Source: Candidatus Sivonenia alaskensis PMM_0068 (lineage in GTDB: Bacteria > Cyanobacteriota > Cyanobacteriia > Gloeobacterales > PMM-0068). From it: a stretch of DNA of 7,235 bases. Both the position numbers and the translations under genes were made by a program. Position 1 is the stretch's first letter; each line of letters begins with the position of its first letter. Of the stretch, positions 1 through 7,235 are shown piece by piece. Location: the NCBI GenBank assembly GCA_949127685.1, contig CASBPW010000079.1, positions 1 to 7,235 of the forward strand, in the 5' to 3' direction. The notes under the pieces are model-generated. The model was not told the DNA's origin. It ran no database searches and was given only the letters and a program-made list of their open reading frames with translations.

Positions 1-1422
1 CTAGAACAAGGCCAAGTAGTCGTAGTCGCTGGATTTCAAGGAGTAACCCAAGCACCTGGAACTACGGGGAGTGCGTTTGGGCTAGAAGTTACTACCTTGG
101 GTCGGGGTGGATCCGATACTTCAGCTGTGGCTTTAGCCGCAGCCCTAAAAGCTCAATGTTGTGAAATCTATACCGATGTCCCCGGCATTCTGACGACAGA
201 CCCTCGGCTAGTCCCGTGCGCCAGCCTTCTATCAGAAGTGACGAGCGATGAAATGCTTGAGCTAGCAAGCCTTGGCGCGAATGTCCTTCATCCCAGAGCC
301 GTGGAAATTGCCCGGAACTATGGGGTACCTCTCGTCGTGCGTTCAAGCTGGAGTGATAAACCAGGCACCCAGGTCGTTTCTCCTGTTCTTCAGGTGCCCC
401 GTTCTCTTGAGAATATGGAAATCGCCCGTCCTGTGGATAGTGTTCTGGTAGATAGAGACCAGGGGAAAATTACCCTTCTAAAAGTTCCTGACCGACCAGG
501 AGTAGCGGCTAGCCTATTTTCAGGAATGGCTAAAGCAGGGGTGACGGTAGACCTGATTATCCAATCCGTGCACCATGACCAAAGTAATGACTTAGCCTTT
601 ACGGTCAGTCGTAGCGTCCTTCCAGATGCCGTGGAAGCAGCCCGTCGTCTGGCCGCAGAATTGGGCTGCAATGAAGTGGCCTTTGACTCGAATATCAGTA
701 AGGTCAGTATTACGGGAGCAGGAATGGTTGGCCGTGCCGGGGTTGCGGCTAAAATGTTCACCGCCTTGGCCGAAGCCGATATCAACATTCAAATGATTTC
801 CACCTCAGAAATCAAAGTGAGTTGTGTCGTAGCAGCGGAAGACACGGACCGGGCTATCCAAGCCCTCATCGAAGTATTTGGGGTAGAATTGTCAGCCCCT
901 GTAGCGATTCTGCCCCGAGAAGGCTTGCTAACAGTACGGGGAGTCGCCTTAGATACTCAACAAGCACGGCTAGCTGTGTTATCGGTGCCGGACCGCCCAG
1001 GCATGGCCTCTCGGATTTTTCAACGGTTAGCCCAGGCAGGGGTGACGGTGGATATGATTATCCAGTCACAACGAGGAACGACAACGAATGACATTGCCTT
1101 CACGGTCCCCAAATCCTCTCTAAAGACTGCCCAACTCATTCTGCGTCAGGCCGCCACAGACTTAAATTGTGGCGCCATCAAAGTAGCGCCCCAGATTGCC
1201 AAAGTCAGTATTGTGGGGGCGGGTATGGAATATAGCCCTGGGGTTGCCGCTAGAATGTTTTCTGCCCTAGCGGAAGCAGAAATCAATATCGAGATGATTT
1301 CAACATCAGAGATTAAAGTTTCTTGTGTAGTCTCAGAAGCTCAAGGGCTACTGGCACTAAAGTCGGTGCATGATGCTTTTGGCTTAACAGGAAAAATTCC
1401 AGTACCTATAGAGCAACCCTAG
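1..1422 (+). CDS. lysC: Aspartokinase, four-ACT-domain type (5'-truncated by window edge)
   Basis: Aspartate kinase phosphorylates aspartate with ATP, the first committed step to lysine, threonine, methionine and diaminopimelate; it is cytosolic. The frame is open from base 1, so the start lies upstream. About 473 residues are visible; related cyanobacterial enzymes are near 600, so roughly the first 125 (most of the N-terminal kinase lobe) are missing. The kinase signature GRGGSDTSA is at visible residues 34-42, followed by YTDVPGI and a conserved LHPRAVEIA segment. An apparent start at base 97 is a TTG inside this signature and is not a real start. Four ACT domains follow, beginning near residues 157, 234, 324 and 401. 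Domains 1 and 3 share VPDRPG and GVTVD; domains 2 and 4 share KVSI-GAGM and MISTSEIKVSCVV. In this family the ACT domains bind lysine and threonine for feedback inhibition, so the enzyme is probably allosteric; the effector is not provable here. It ends in TAG with no obvious terminator. Confidence 0.96.
   Translation, partial: LEQGQVVVVAGFQGVTQAPGTTGSAFGLEVTTLGRGGSDTSAVALAAALKAQCCEIYTDVPGILTTDPRLVPCASLLSEVTSDEMLELASLGANVLHPRAVEIARNYGVPLVVRSSWSDKPGTQVVSPVLQVPRSLENMEIARPVDSVLVDRDQGKITLLKVPDRPGVAASLFSGMAKAGVTVDLIIQSVHHDQSNDLAFTVSRSVLPDAVEAARRLAAELGCNEVAFDSNISKVSITGAGMVGRAGVAAKMFTALAEADINIQMISTSEIKVSCVVAAEDTDRAIQALIEVFGVELSAPVAILPREGLLTVRGVALDTQQARLAVLSVPDRPGMASRIFQRLAQAGVTVDMIIQSQRGTTTNDIAFTVPKSSLKTAQLILRQAATDLNCGAIKVAPQIAKVSIVGAGMEYSPGVAARMFSALAEAEINIEMISTSEIKVSCVVSEAQGLLALKSVHDAFGLTGKIPVPIEQP
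469..1400 (+). repeat. Internal tandem duplication of an ACT-domain pair in lysC
   Basis: The regulatory half of lysC is two copies of an ACT-ACT module offset by 501 bp (167 codons). The offset is the same at two anchors: the KVSI motif starts at 700 and 1201, and the GVTVD region sits at about 541 and 1042. Similarity survives at DNA level, with an identical 14-base stretch at 535-548 and 1036-1049 and a nearby shared GATTATCCA. Copy boundaries are approximate (about 469-900 and 970-1400). Confidence 0.85.
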
Positions 1423-1659
1423 CCAAATCGCACGGATGGTCTAGATGCGTTTGGGCCCGTTTTAGGGAAATCTGAAAGAGGGAATATATTTGATTGAGTC
1501 TGTGGTGCATACCCCGATGCTTAAGTCAGCTCAGAGCCTTCTCCGTTTACCTATGCGACACAGAGATGAAACATCTATGATGAGCTGTAACCGTGATCTT
1601 CTCAACTATCTTTTTATTATCTTTTGATAGACCCAGGCTACCTAGCCCGCAATAATGCC
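1423..1659. other. Intergenic spacer, lysC to dockerin-protein gene
   Basis: This 237-bp stretch lies between the lysC stop and the chosen ATG at 1660. I see no convincing ORF, RNA gene or hairpin-plus-T-run terminator. It is AT-rich near its 3' end, where an 8-base word TATCTTTT occurs at 1607-1614 and 1618-1625 (11 bp apart) with a TATTAT hexamer at 1615-1620. That hexamer could be a -10 box, but the matching -35 position (1592-1597, CGTGAT) is a poor match, so a promoter is only possible. Confidence 0.5.
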
Positions 1660-2739
1660 ATGTCACCCTTTCAAAAAAGAAGTTATCTTATCGGCGGAAC
1701 TTTCGGAGTCTTACTCTTCCTAAGCCCGCCCACTTGGGCAGAGGGAGTAGGAGACCTCAATGGGGATGGACAGGTTAATCCACAAGATGTAACGCTCCTC
1801 GAGAGCTATCTGGGAGGTTCTGAGCTCTTAAATGATGAGCAAATTCCCAGAGCGGATATCAATGCAGACGGGGTGATCAATGCAAAAGACCTACAATCTC
1901 TGAAGCGCCGAGTAGAAGGGCTCAAGCAAGGCCCCAAAACTGAACAGAATGCCGGTCGAATAGACTTGGACTCTTCGTCGAGTGGACGGGTTCTGGATCG
2001 GAAAACAGGAGAGCCAATTCCCAATGCAGAGGTGCAAATCCCAGAAGAAGGAATCACGGTGCGCACCGATAATTATGGGAGGTTTACGTTACCTCGAGAA
2101 CTTCCTTCAGACCGAATTTTAACTACACGTGCCTCTGAGTACGCTCCTTTTTCATTAACTACCCGCAAAGACCAAAAAGGCTCCTATGACCTTAGATTGG
2201 AGAAACTCGGTCCCCAACTCGTGGTCGTAGACGACCAACTGCATCATTTGGGCGACAATAATTTTTCTCCACAATCAGCGAATGCAGGGAGTTTTCGGTT
2301 ACGTGCGGAAGGGGTAGAACTGACGCGCAGCTTCAACTTGTCTAAGCTTCCTCGTTCAGGCGTGACGTTGCGTATCGGCTCTCTCATAGGCCTCGACACG
2401 CCAGCGTCCATTCAAGCTGGTCAATCAGGGCTCAGAAACGCGGCACAGGAACCACTTCAAGTTTTGCTGAATGGTCAACGGGTGAAAGAACTCACCCTTA
2501 ATGGGGACCGCATCCAAATTCTCTTACCGCGTGCAGGGCTCAGAGTCGGCAACAACACACTCACCCTCCGCACAGGGCAAGCGACCAACGACCAAATGGT
2601 TGAAAACCGCGACGGCGACTTGTTCCCTCTGCTAGGTTCTCTTTTGGGCCTTAGAGTCGGGGATAACAATGTCCAAAAGATAACGGACTATGATGATATT
2701 GAGCTTGCCCATATCACGATAGAAATTCCTGAAGACTAA
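1660..2739 (+). CDS. Secreted protein with N-terminal dockerin type I domain and carboxypeptidase-regulatory-like domain
   Basis: This gene encodes 359 residues from the ATG at 1660. That start puts a signal peptide first: basic QKR, a hydrophobic core at about residues 9-22, and a likely cleavage after TWA (residue 27). A TTG at 1624 would add 12 residues ahead of it; neither start has a clear ribosome site. The mature protein opens with a dockerin type I domain (residues 31-86) made of two calcium-binding loops, D32-LNGDGQVNPQ-D43 and D66-INADGVINAK-D77, 34 residues apart. All the usual Asp/Asn/Gly positions are present. Residues 106-182 resemble the carboxypeptidase-regulatory-like beta fold (GRVLDRKTGEPIPNAEV, then TDNYGRFTLP). 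Residues 183-359 are predicted beta-rich and unrecognised, possibly a carbohydrate-binding-like sandwich, with LRVGNN and LRVGDN echoed near the end. Family knowledge says dockerins dock to cohesins; no cohesin or enzyme domain is seen here, so partner and role are unknown. It may be cotranscribed with yajQ 64 bp downstream. Confidence 0.85.
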   Translation: MSPFQKRSYLIGGTFGVLLFLSPPTWAEGVGDLNGDGQVNPQDVTLLESYLGGSELLNDEQIPRADINADGVINAKDLQSLKRRVEGLKQGPKTEQNAGRIDLDSSSSGRVLDRKTGEPIPNAEVQIPEEGITVRTDNYGRFTLPRELPSDRILTTRASEYAPFSLTTRKDQKGSYDLRLEKLGPQLVVVDDQLHHLGDNNFSPQSANAGSFRLRAEGVELTRSFNLSKLPRSGVTLRIGSLIGLDTPASIQAGQSGLRNAAQEPLQVLLNGQRVKELTLNGDRIQILLPRAGLRVGNNTLTLRTGQATNDQMVENRDGDLFPLLGSLLGLRVGDNNVQKITDYDDIELAHITIEIPED

Positions 2740-2788
2740 GGGAGCTTTAGCGGTACTTTTAACTTAGGGAGTCTGCCCATAACTAAGC

Positions 2789-2796
2789 AAGGAGGG
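2789..2796 (+). promoter_or_regulatory. Strong Shine-Dalgarno site fixing the yajQ GTG start
   Basis: AAGGAGGG ends 7 bases before the GTG at 2804. This near-perfect anti-16S match decides the start codon, because the first in-frame ATG is well inside the conserved N-terminus. Confidence 0.85.
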
Positions 2797-2803
2797 CCAT
2801 CTC

Positions 2804-3292
2804 GTGGCTTCGACCTACTCTTTTGATGTAGTGAGTGAATATGACCGTCAAGAACTGGTCAATGCGCTAGACCAAGCCAATCGCGAAATCGGCAGCCGTT
2901 ACGACCTCAAGGACACTAAAACCGAAGTCGAGCTCGCCGAGGAAGAGATTACTATCAATACCTCTAGTGAATTTGTCCTCGATTCTGTCGTAGATATCCT
3001 CCAACAGAAGGCTCTGAAGCGAGGACTTTCGATCAAGATCTTTGATGCTCAAAAGGTGGAATCTGCCAGTGGAGGAAGAGTCCGGCAGGTAATCAAACTA
3101 CGGAAAGGACTTACGCAAGAACTGGCGAAACAAGTCAGCAAGATGGTTCGCGATACATCCAAGGCCACGGCCCAGATTCAGGGGGATGCAGTCCGGGTCG
3201 TTAGCAAAAATCGAGACGAGCTCCAGGCAGTAATCCAAACCCTAAAAGCTGAAGATTTTCCAGTGGCCCTGCAATTTACCAATTATCGGTAA
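2804..3292 (+). CDS. yajQ: YajQ family (UPF0234) nucleotide-binding protein
   Basis: This encodes 162 residues, matching the usual YajQ length of about 160. The hallmark N-terminus is present (M-STYSFDVVSEYDRQEL-NAL-QA-REI-SRYD-K), as are the central KRGLSIKIFD segment, the VRQVIKLRKG stretch and a C-terminal end near ALQFTNYR. The fold is two ferredoxin-like halves; the protein is small, soluble and cytosolic, with no signal or membrane segment. Family members bind nucleotides or RNA, and some proteobacterial homologues are cyclic-di-GMP effectors that act with a transcription factor. Whether that applies here cannot be told from sequence. The start is GTG. The gene lies 64 bp after the dockerin-protein gene on the same strand, so readthrough or cotranscription is plausible though no functional link is evident. 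It is convergent with the minus-strand genes that follow. Confidence 0.95.
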   Translation: MASTYSFDVVSEYDRQELVNALDQANREIGSRYDLKDTKTEVELAEEEITINTSSEFVLDSVVDILQQKALKRGLSIKIFDAQKVESASGGRVRQVIKLRKGLTQELAKQVSKMVRDTSKATAQIQGDAVRVVSKNRDELQAVIQTLKAEDFPVALQFTNYR

Positions 3293-3337
3293 TCTCCTTG
3301 GCCAGGCTGGCTGGTTAAGAGTTCAAGCAATATATAG

Positions 3338-3424
3338 GGCGCGCCTGAAATAAGCTTCGTGCCCTGAGTACTCATTAGGCTCTTCCTAGGACGACCGTCC
3401 CAGGGCATTTACCCTAGGATATCC
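3338..3424. repeat. Cluster of short perfect palindromes in a convergent intergenic spacer
   Basis: Within about 90 bp there are GGCGCGCC (3338-3345), AAGCTT (about 3352-3357), TGAGTACTCA (3365-3374), TCCTAGGA (3384-3391), CCTAGG (3413-3418) and GGATATCC (3417-3424), plus GGACG-AC-CGTCC (3389-3400). An outer 7-bp inverted repeat, TGCCCTG (3360-3366) with CAGGGCA (3401-3407), encloses the middle ones. The word CCTAGGA occurs twice, at 3385 and 3413. The stretch lies between the convergent yajQ and 70-residue gene, where transcripts from both sides must end. A role as terminator, protein-binding site or small repeat element is inference. Confidence 0.55.
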
Positions 3425-3444
3425 GGTCAAACTATCCATTTTTT
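3417..3444 (+). terminator. Weak candidate terminator for yajQ
   Basis: GGATA (3417-3421) can pair with TATCC (3433-3437) across an 11-base loop, and a run of six T follows at 3439-3444. The stem has only 5 bp and is AT-rich, so this is a poor intrinsic terminator. It is listed because it sits about 125 bp after yajQ in a convergent spacer. Confidence 0.22.
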
Positions 3445-3459
3445 CTTGGCTATTGCGGG

Positions 3460-3672
3460 CTAATAACTATCGTTATCGACAACGGTTACTTTCCCAAGGA
3501 GGTAGTTAGCTTGGTTGAGACGATCAGCAATCGCTCGTCTCCAAGCAAGACTAACTTCCGGATCCCCCAATACATCTTGAGCCAGTTGGCGGTAGAGTGC
3601 ACTCGTAGCAATGTCAACACGCTCAAGCATTTTGAGATTGTCGTAGACGGTTTGCGGAGAAAATTGCATCAT
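3460..3672 (-). CDS. Small hypothetical protein (70 residues)
   Basis: I do not recognise this 70-residue product. It begins with two consecutive ATGs (3672-3670 and 3669-3667), preceded by a purine-rich AAGGAAAGGAA at 3684-3674 that can serve as the ribosome site, and ends with TAG. The protein is soluble-looking, with no signal peptide, membrane segment or cysteine. Most of it (about residues 8-60) should be alpha-helical, with regular leucine/alanine spacing and mixed charges, followed by a short acidic tail VDNDSY. It follows gltD on the same strand after 73 bp, so it could be the last gene of a gltB-gltD transcript or have its own promoter. The good ribosome site, the helical amphipathic composition and the lack of a competing gene favour a real gene over a chance ORF. 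The overlapping plus-strand ORF looks like its shadow. Confidence 0.68.
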   Translation of the reverse strand: MMQFSPQTVYDNLKMLERVDIATSALYRQLAQDVLGDPEVSLAWRRAIADRLNQANYLLGKVTVVDNDSY

Positions 3673-3673
3673 A

Positions 3674-3684
3674 TTCCTTTCCTT
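3674..3684 (-). promoter_or_regulatory. Ribosome binding region of the 70-residue gene
   Basis: On the minus strand this reads AAGGAAAGGAA, containing two overlapping AAGG-type sites. The distal AAGGA suits the first ATG (3672) and the proximal AAAGGA suits the second (3669), so either start may be used and the difference is one methionine. Confidence 0.55.
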
Positions 3685-3745
3685 GTCTCTTTATGTATAA
3701 GATTCAGAAGCAAAACGCGGGACTGGACTGTAGCTAGTTATCCTC

Positions 3746-5224
3746 CTAAGGTAAATCAGTACTACCCATAAGGTAAAGGTCACAGGCGCGGGCTGCACCG
3801 CGACCTTCATTAAAAGCCCAGACGACAAGGCTCTGACCACGGCGGCAGTCACCCGCGGCAAAGACACCAGGAATGCTGGTAGTATAGGTACCGTAATCAG
3901 CTTTCACGTTGCTGCGGGGGTCACGCTCCACCCCAAGTGCATCCAGCAACAGTTGCTCAGGACCGAGGAATCCCATGGCGAGCAGAACAAGCTGCGCGGG
4001 CAAGATTTTCTCCGTGCCGGGAATTGGTACTGGCATGAACTGTCCTTTTTCATTTCTCTCCCACTGCACCTGGACGGTATGAACGGCTTTGACCTGTCCG
4101 TTCTCATCGCCTTCAAACTTCGTGGTGGTGGTCAGATAGCCGCGTGGGTCTTCTCCGAACCGGGCAGCCGCTTCCTCTTGACCGTAGTCCATCTTGTAGA
4201 CCTTGGGCCATTCGGGCCAAGGATTGTCGGAAGCGCGGTCTGATGGAGGCTTGGGCATGATTTCAAGCTGTACCAGGCTCTTGCAACCGTGGCGAATCGA
4301 GGTGCCCACGCAGTCCGTACCTGTGTCCCCACCGCCAATGATAACGACATCCTTTCCTTCAGCCGAGAGTGGAGTTTCGTTCTTGTCCAGAACTGCCTTC
4401 GTATTCGCCGTCAGGAAATCCATCGCAAAATGGATACCCTTCAGCGGTCGACCTTCGACGGGCAGGTCACGGGGCTTGGTAGCTCCAGTACAGAGCACTA
4501 CGGAGTCGAATTCTTGGAGCAGTTGTTCCACGGGCAGGTCTTTACCGACCTCTGTATTGCAGACAAACTTCACCCCCTCCGCCTCCAGAACATTCAGGCG
4601 ACGAAGAACCACGGCTTCCTTATCCAGCTTCATATTAGGGATGCCGTACATCAACAGGCCACCCGGACGGTCCGCCCGTTCAAATAGCGTCACCCAATGT
4701 CCTGCTTTGTTGAGTTGGGCCGCAGCGCATAGACCTGCAGGACCGGAGCCGATGATGGCAACGTTCTTTCCGGTGCGTTTAAGGGGTGGTTCAGGGGTGA
4801 TCCAGCCTTCTTCCCAACCTTTGTCAATGATTGAGTACTCGATGTTCTTGATCGTGACGGGCGGATTATTGATACCAAGGACACAGGCTCCTTCGCAGGG
4901 AGCAGGGCAAATGCGGCCAGTGAATTCGGGGAAGTTGTTGGTCTTGTGCAGGCGATCAAGCGCTTCGCGCCAGAGTCCGCGATAGATGAGGTCGTTCCAC
5001 TCAGGGATTAGGTTATTGACCGGACAACCGCTCGCCATCCCACTGATGACCGAACCCGTATGACAAAATGGAATACCGCAGTCCATACAGCGAGCGCCTT
5101 GGGTGCGGAGTTTGTCCTCCTCCATAGGCAGGTGGAATTCATCCCAGTTGCGGATGCGTTCGAGGGGCGCTATTTCAGACGGTGCCTCGCGGAGATATTC
5201 AATAAAGCCGGTTGGTTTTCCCAT
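3746..5224 (-). CDS. gltD: Glutamate synthase [NAD(P)H] small (beta) subunit
   Basis: This 492-residue flavoprotein passes electrons from NAD(P)H via FAD and iron-sulfur clusters to the large subunit, driving glutamate formation from glutamine and 2-oxoglutarate in the cytosol. The length is typical for GltD. Residues 46-67 carry the first cysteine set (C46, C49, C54, then C67 in SGCPVNN), and 106-114 the second (CPAPCEGAC), the ligands of the two 4Fe-4S clusters in this family. The FAD-binding motif GSGPAG is at 159-164, with PGGLLMYGIP just after. The NAD(P)H-binding GGGDTG is at 297-302, and the FAD-closing AGDC with the following WAFNEGRGAA is at 457-478. All key motifs are intact. The ATG at 5224 gives the normal MGKPTGFIEYLRE N-terminus; the ribosome site before it is weak (only GAG). 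It lies 78 bp after gltB on the same strand, so gltB-gltD is a probable operon. Close relatives of the fold include dihydropyrimidine dehydrogenase N-domains, but length and neighbour settle it. Confidence 0.97.
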   Translation of the reverse strand: MGKPTGFIEYLREAPSEIAPLERIRNWDEFHLPMEEDKLRTQGARCMDCGIPFCHTGSVISGMASGCPVNNLIPEWNDLIYRGLWREALDRLHKTNNFPEFTGRICPAPCEGACVLGINNPPVTIKNIEYSIIDKGWEEGWITPEPPLKRTGKNVAIIGSGPAGLCAAAQLNKAGHWVTLFERADRPGGLLMYGIPNMKLDKEAVVLRRLNVLEAEGVKFVCNTEVGKDLPVEQLLQEFDSVVLCTGATKPRDLPVEGRPLKGIHFAMDFLTANTKAVLDKNETPLSAEGKDVVIIGGGDTGTDCVGTSIRHGCKSLVQLEIMPKPPSDRASDNPWPEWPKVYKMDYGQEEAAARFGEDPRGYLTTTTKFEGDENGQVKAVHTVQVQWERNEKGQFMPVPIPGTEKILPAQLVLLAMGFLGPEQLLLDALGVERDPRSNVKADYGTYTTSIPGVFAAGDCRRGQSLVVWAFNEGRGAARACDLYLMGSTDLP

Positions 5225-5237
5225 GGTCGTGTCTCAA

Positions 5238-5281
5238 GAATGGCCATTTAGTAAGGTGTTGCAGGTCGGAATGGCCGTTCC
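5238..5281. repeat. Repeated GAATGGCC word and near-palindrome in gltB-gltD spacer
   Basis: GAATGGCC occurs at 5238-5245 and 5269-5276, 31 bp apart, and the second copy is part of a 14-bp near-palindrome GGAATGGCCGTTCC (5268-5281) with one mismatched pair. It lies between the gltB stop and the gltD start. Function unknown; it may be chance or a small regulatory or RNA-folding element. Confidence 0.4.
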
Positions 5282-5302
5282 TCCCCACAAAAGTCATAAA
5301 TC

Positions 5303-7235
<1,933 letters not shown>

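Noticed and set aside
97..1422. lysC starting at the TTG at 97
   Set aside because: The TTG is the leucine just before the kinase signature GRGGSDTSA, and the frame is open with conserved aspartokinase sequence back to base 1, so the gene is cut by the window edge.
3301..3311. GCCAG-G-CTGGC inverted repeat just after yajQ as a terminator
   Set aside because: The loop is a single base (or a 4-bp stem with a 3-base loop) and no T run follows, so it does not make an intrinsic terminator.
3312..3335. tRNA-like GTTCAAGC fragment in the convergent spacer
   Set aside because: The T-loop-like word has no flanking T-stem, and no acceptor, D or anticodon arms can be drawn around it.
3694..3699. TATACA as a -10 box for the 70-residue gene
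   Set aside because: It is only a partial match, with no acceptable -35 hexamer at 16-18 bp spacing on the minus strand, so a separate promoter is not supported.
3511..3771. 86-codon plus-strand ORF over the 70-residue gene
   Set aside because: It overlaps the minus-strand gene and the gltD 3' end, has no clear ribosome site, and its product has no recognisable features; the minus-strand frame has the better start.
4203..4985. 260-codon open frame on the plus strand opposite gltD
   Set aside because: It is fully antisense to a well-supported gltD, its product is low in recognisable motifs and rich in Ser, Arg and Pro, as expected of a shadow frame, and no ribosome site was seen.

Overview
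The window looks like a piece of a cyanobacterial chromosome with roughly balanced base composition. The main reasons are the aspartokinase with two tandem pairs of ACT domains (four ACTs, the cyanobacterial architecture) and the cyanobacterial/plastid flavour of the glutamate synthase. This taxonomic call is inferred from protein architecture only. I found no copy of the HIP1 octamer GCGATCGC, so a HIP1-rich lineage is not indicated.

Layout, left to right. Three genes lie on the plus strand: the 3' part of lysC (1-1422), a secreted protein with an N-terminal dockerin domain (1660-2739), and yajQ (2804-3292). They face three genes on the minus strand, read right to left: the 3' part of gltB (5303-7235), gltD (3746-5224), and an unrecognised 70-residue gene (3460-3672). 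The two sets converge on a 167-bp spacer (3293-3459) that holds a striking cluster of short perfect palindromes. Both outermost genes are cut by the window edge. No RNA genes, insertion sequences or CRISPR arrays were seen.

Function. gltB and gltD encode the large and small subunits of NAD(P)H-dependent glutamate synthase (NAD(P)H-GOGAT), which makes glutamate from glutamine and 2-oxoglutarate. Aspartokinase commits aspartate to lysine, threonine and methionine synthesis. The two systems are metabolically linked through glutamate/aspartate nitrogen, but they are on opposite strands and nothing here shows shared control. YajQ is a small, widely conserved nucleotide-binding protein.

The least ordinary item is the dockerin protein. 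It has a signal peptide followed at once by a complete two-loop dockerin, then a carboxypeptidase-regulatory-like beta domain, then an unrecognised beta-rich C-terminal region. No cohesin or catalytic domain is visible in the window. Apart from that gene, the 70-residue gene and some intergenic patterns, the region looks like ordinary housekeeping sequence.
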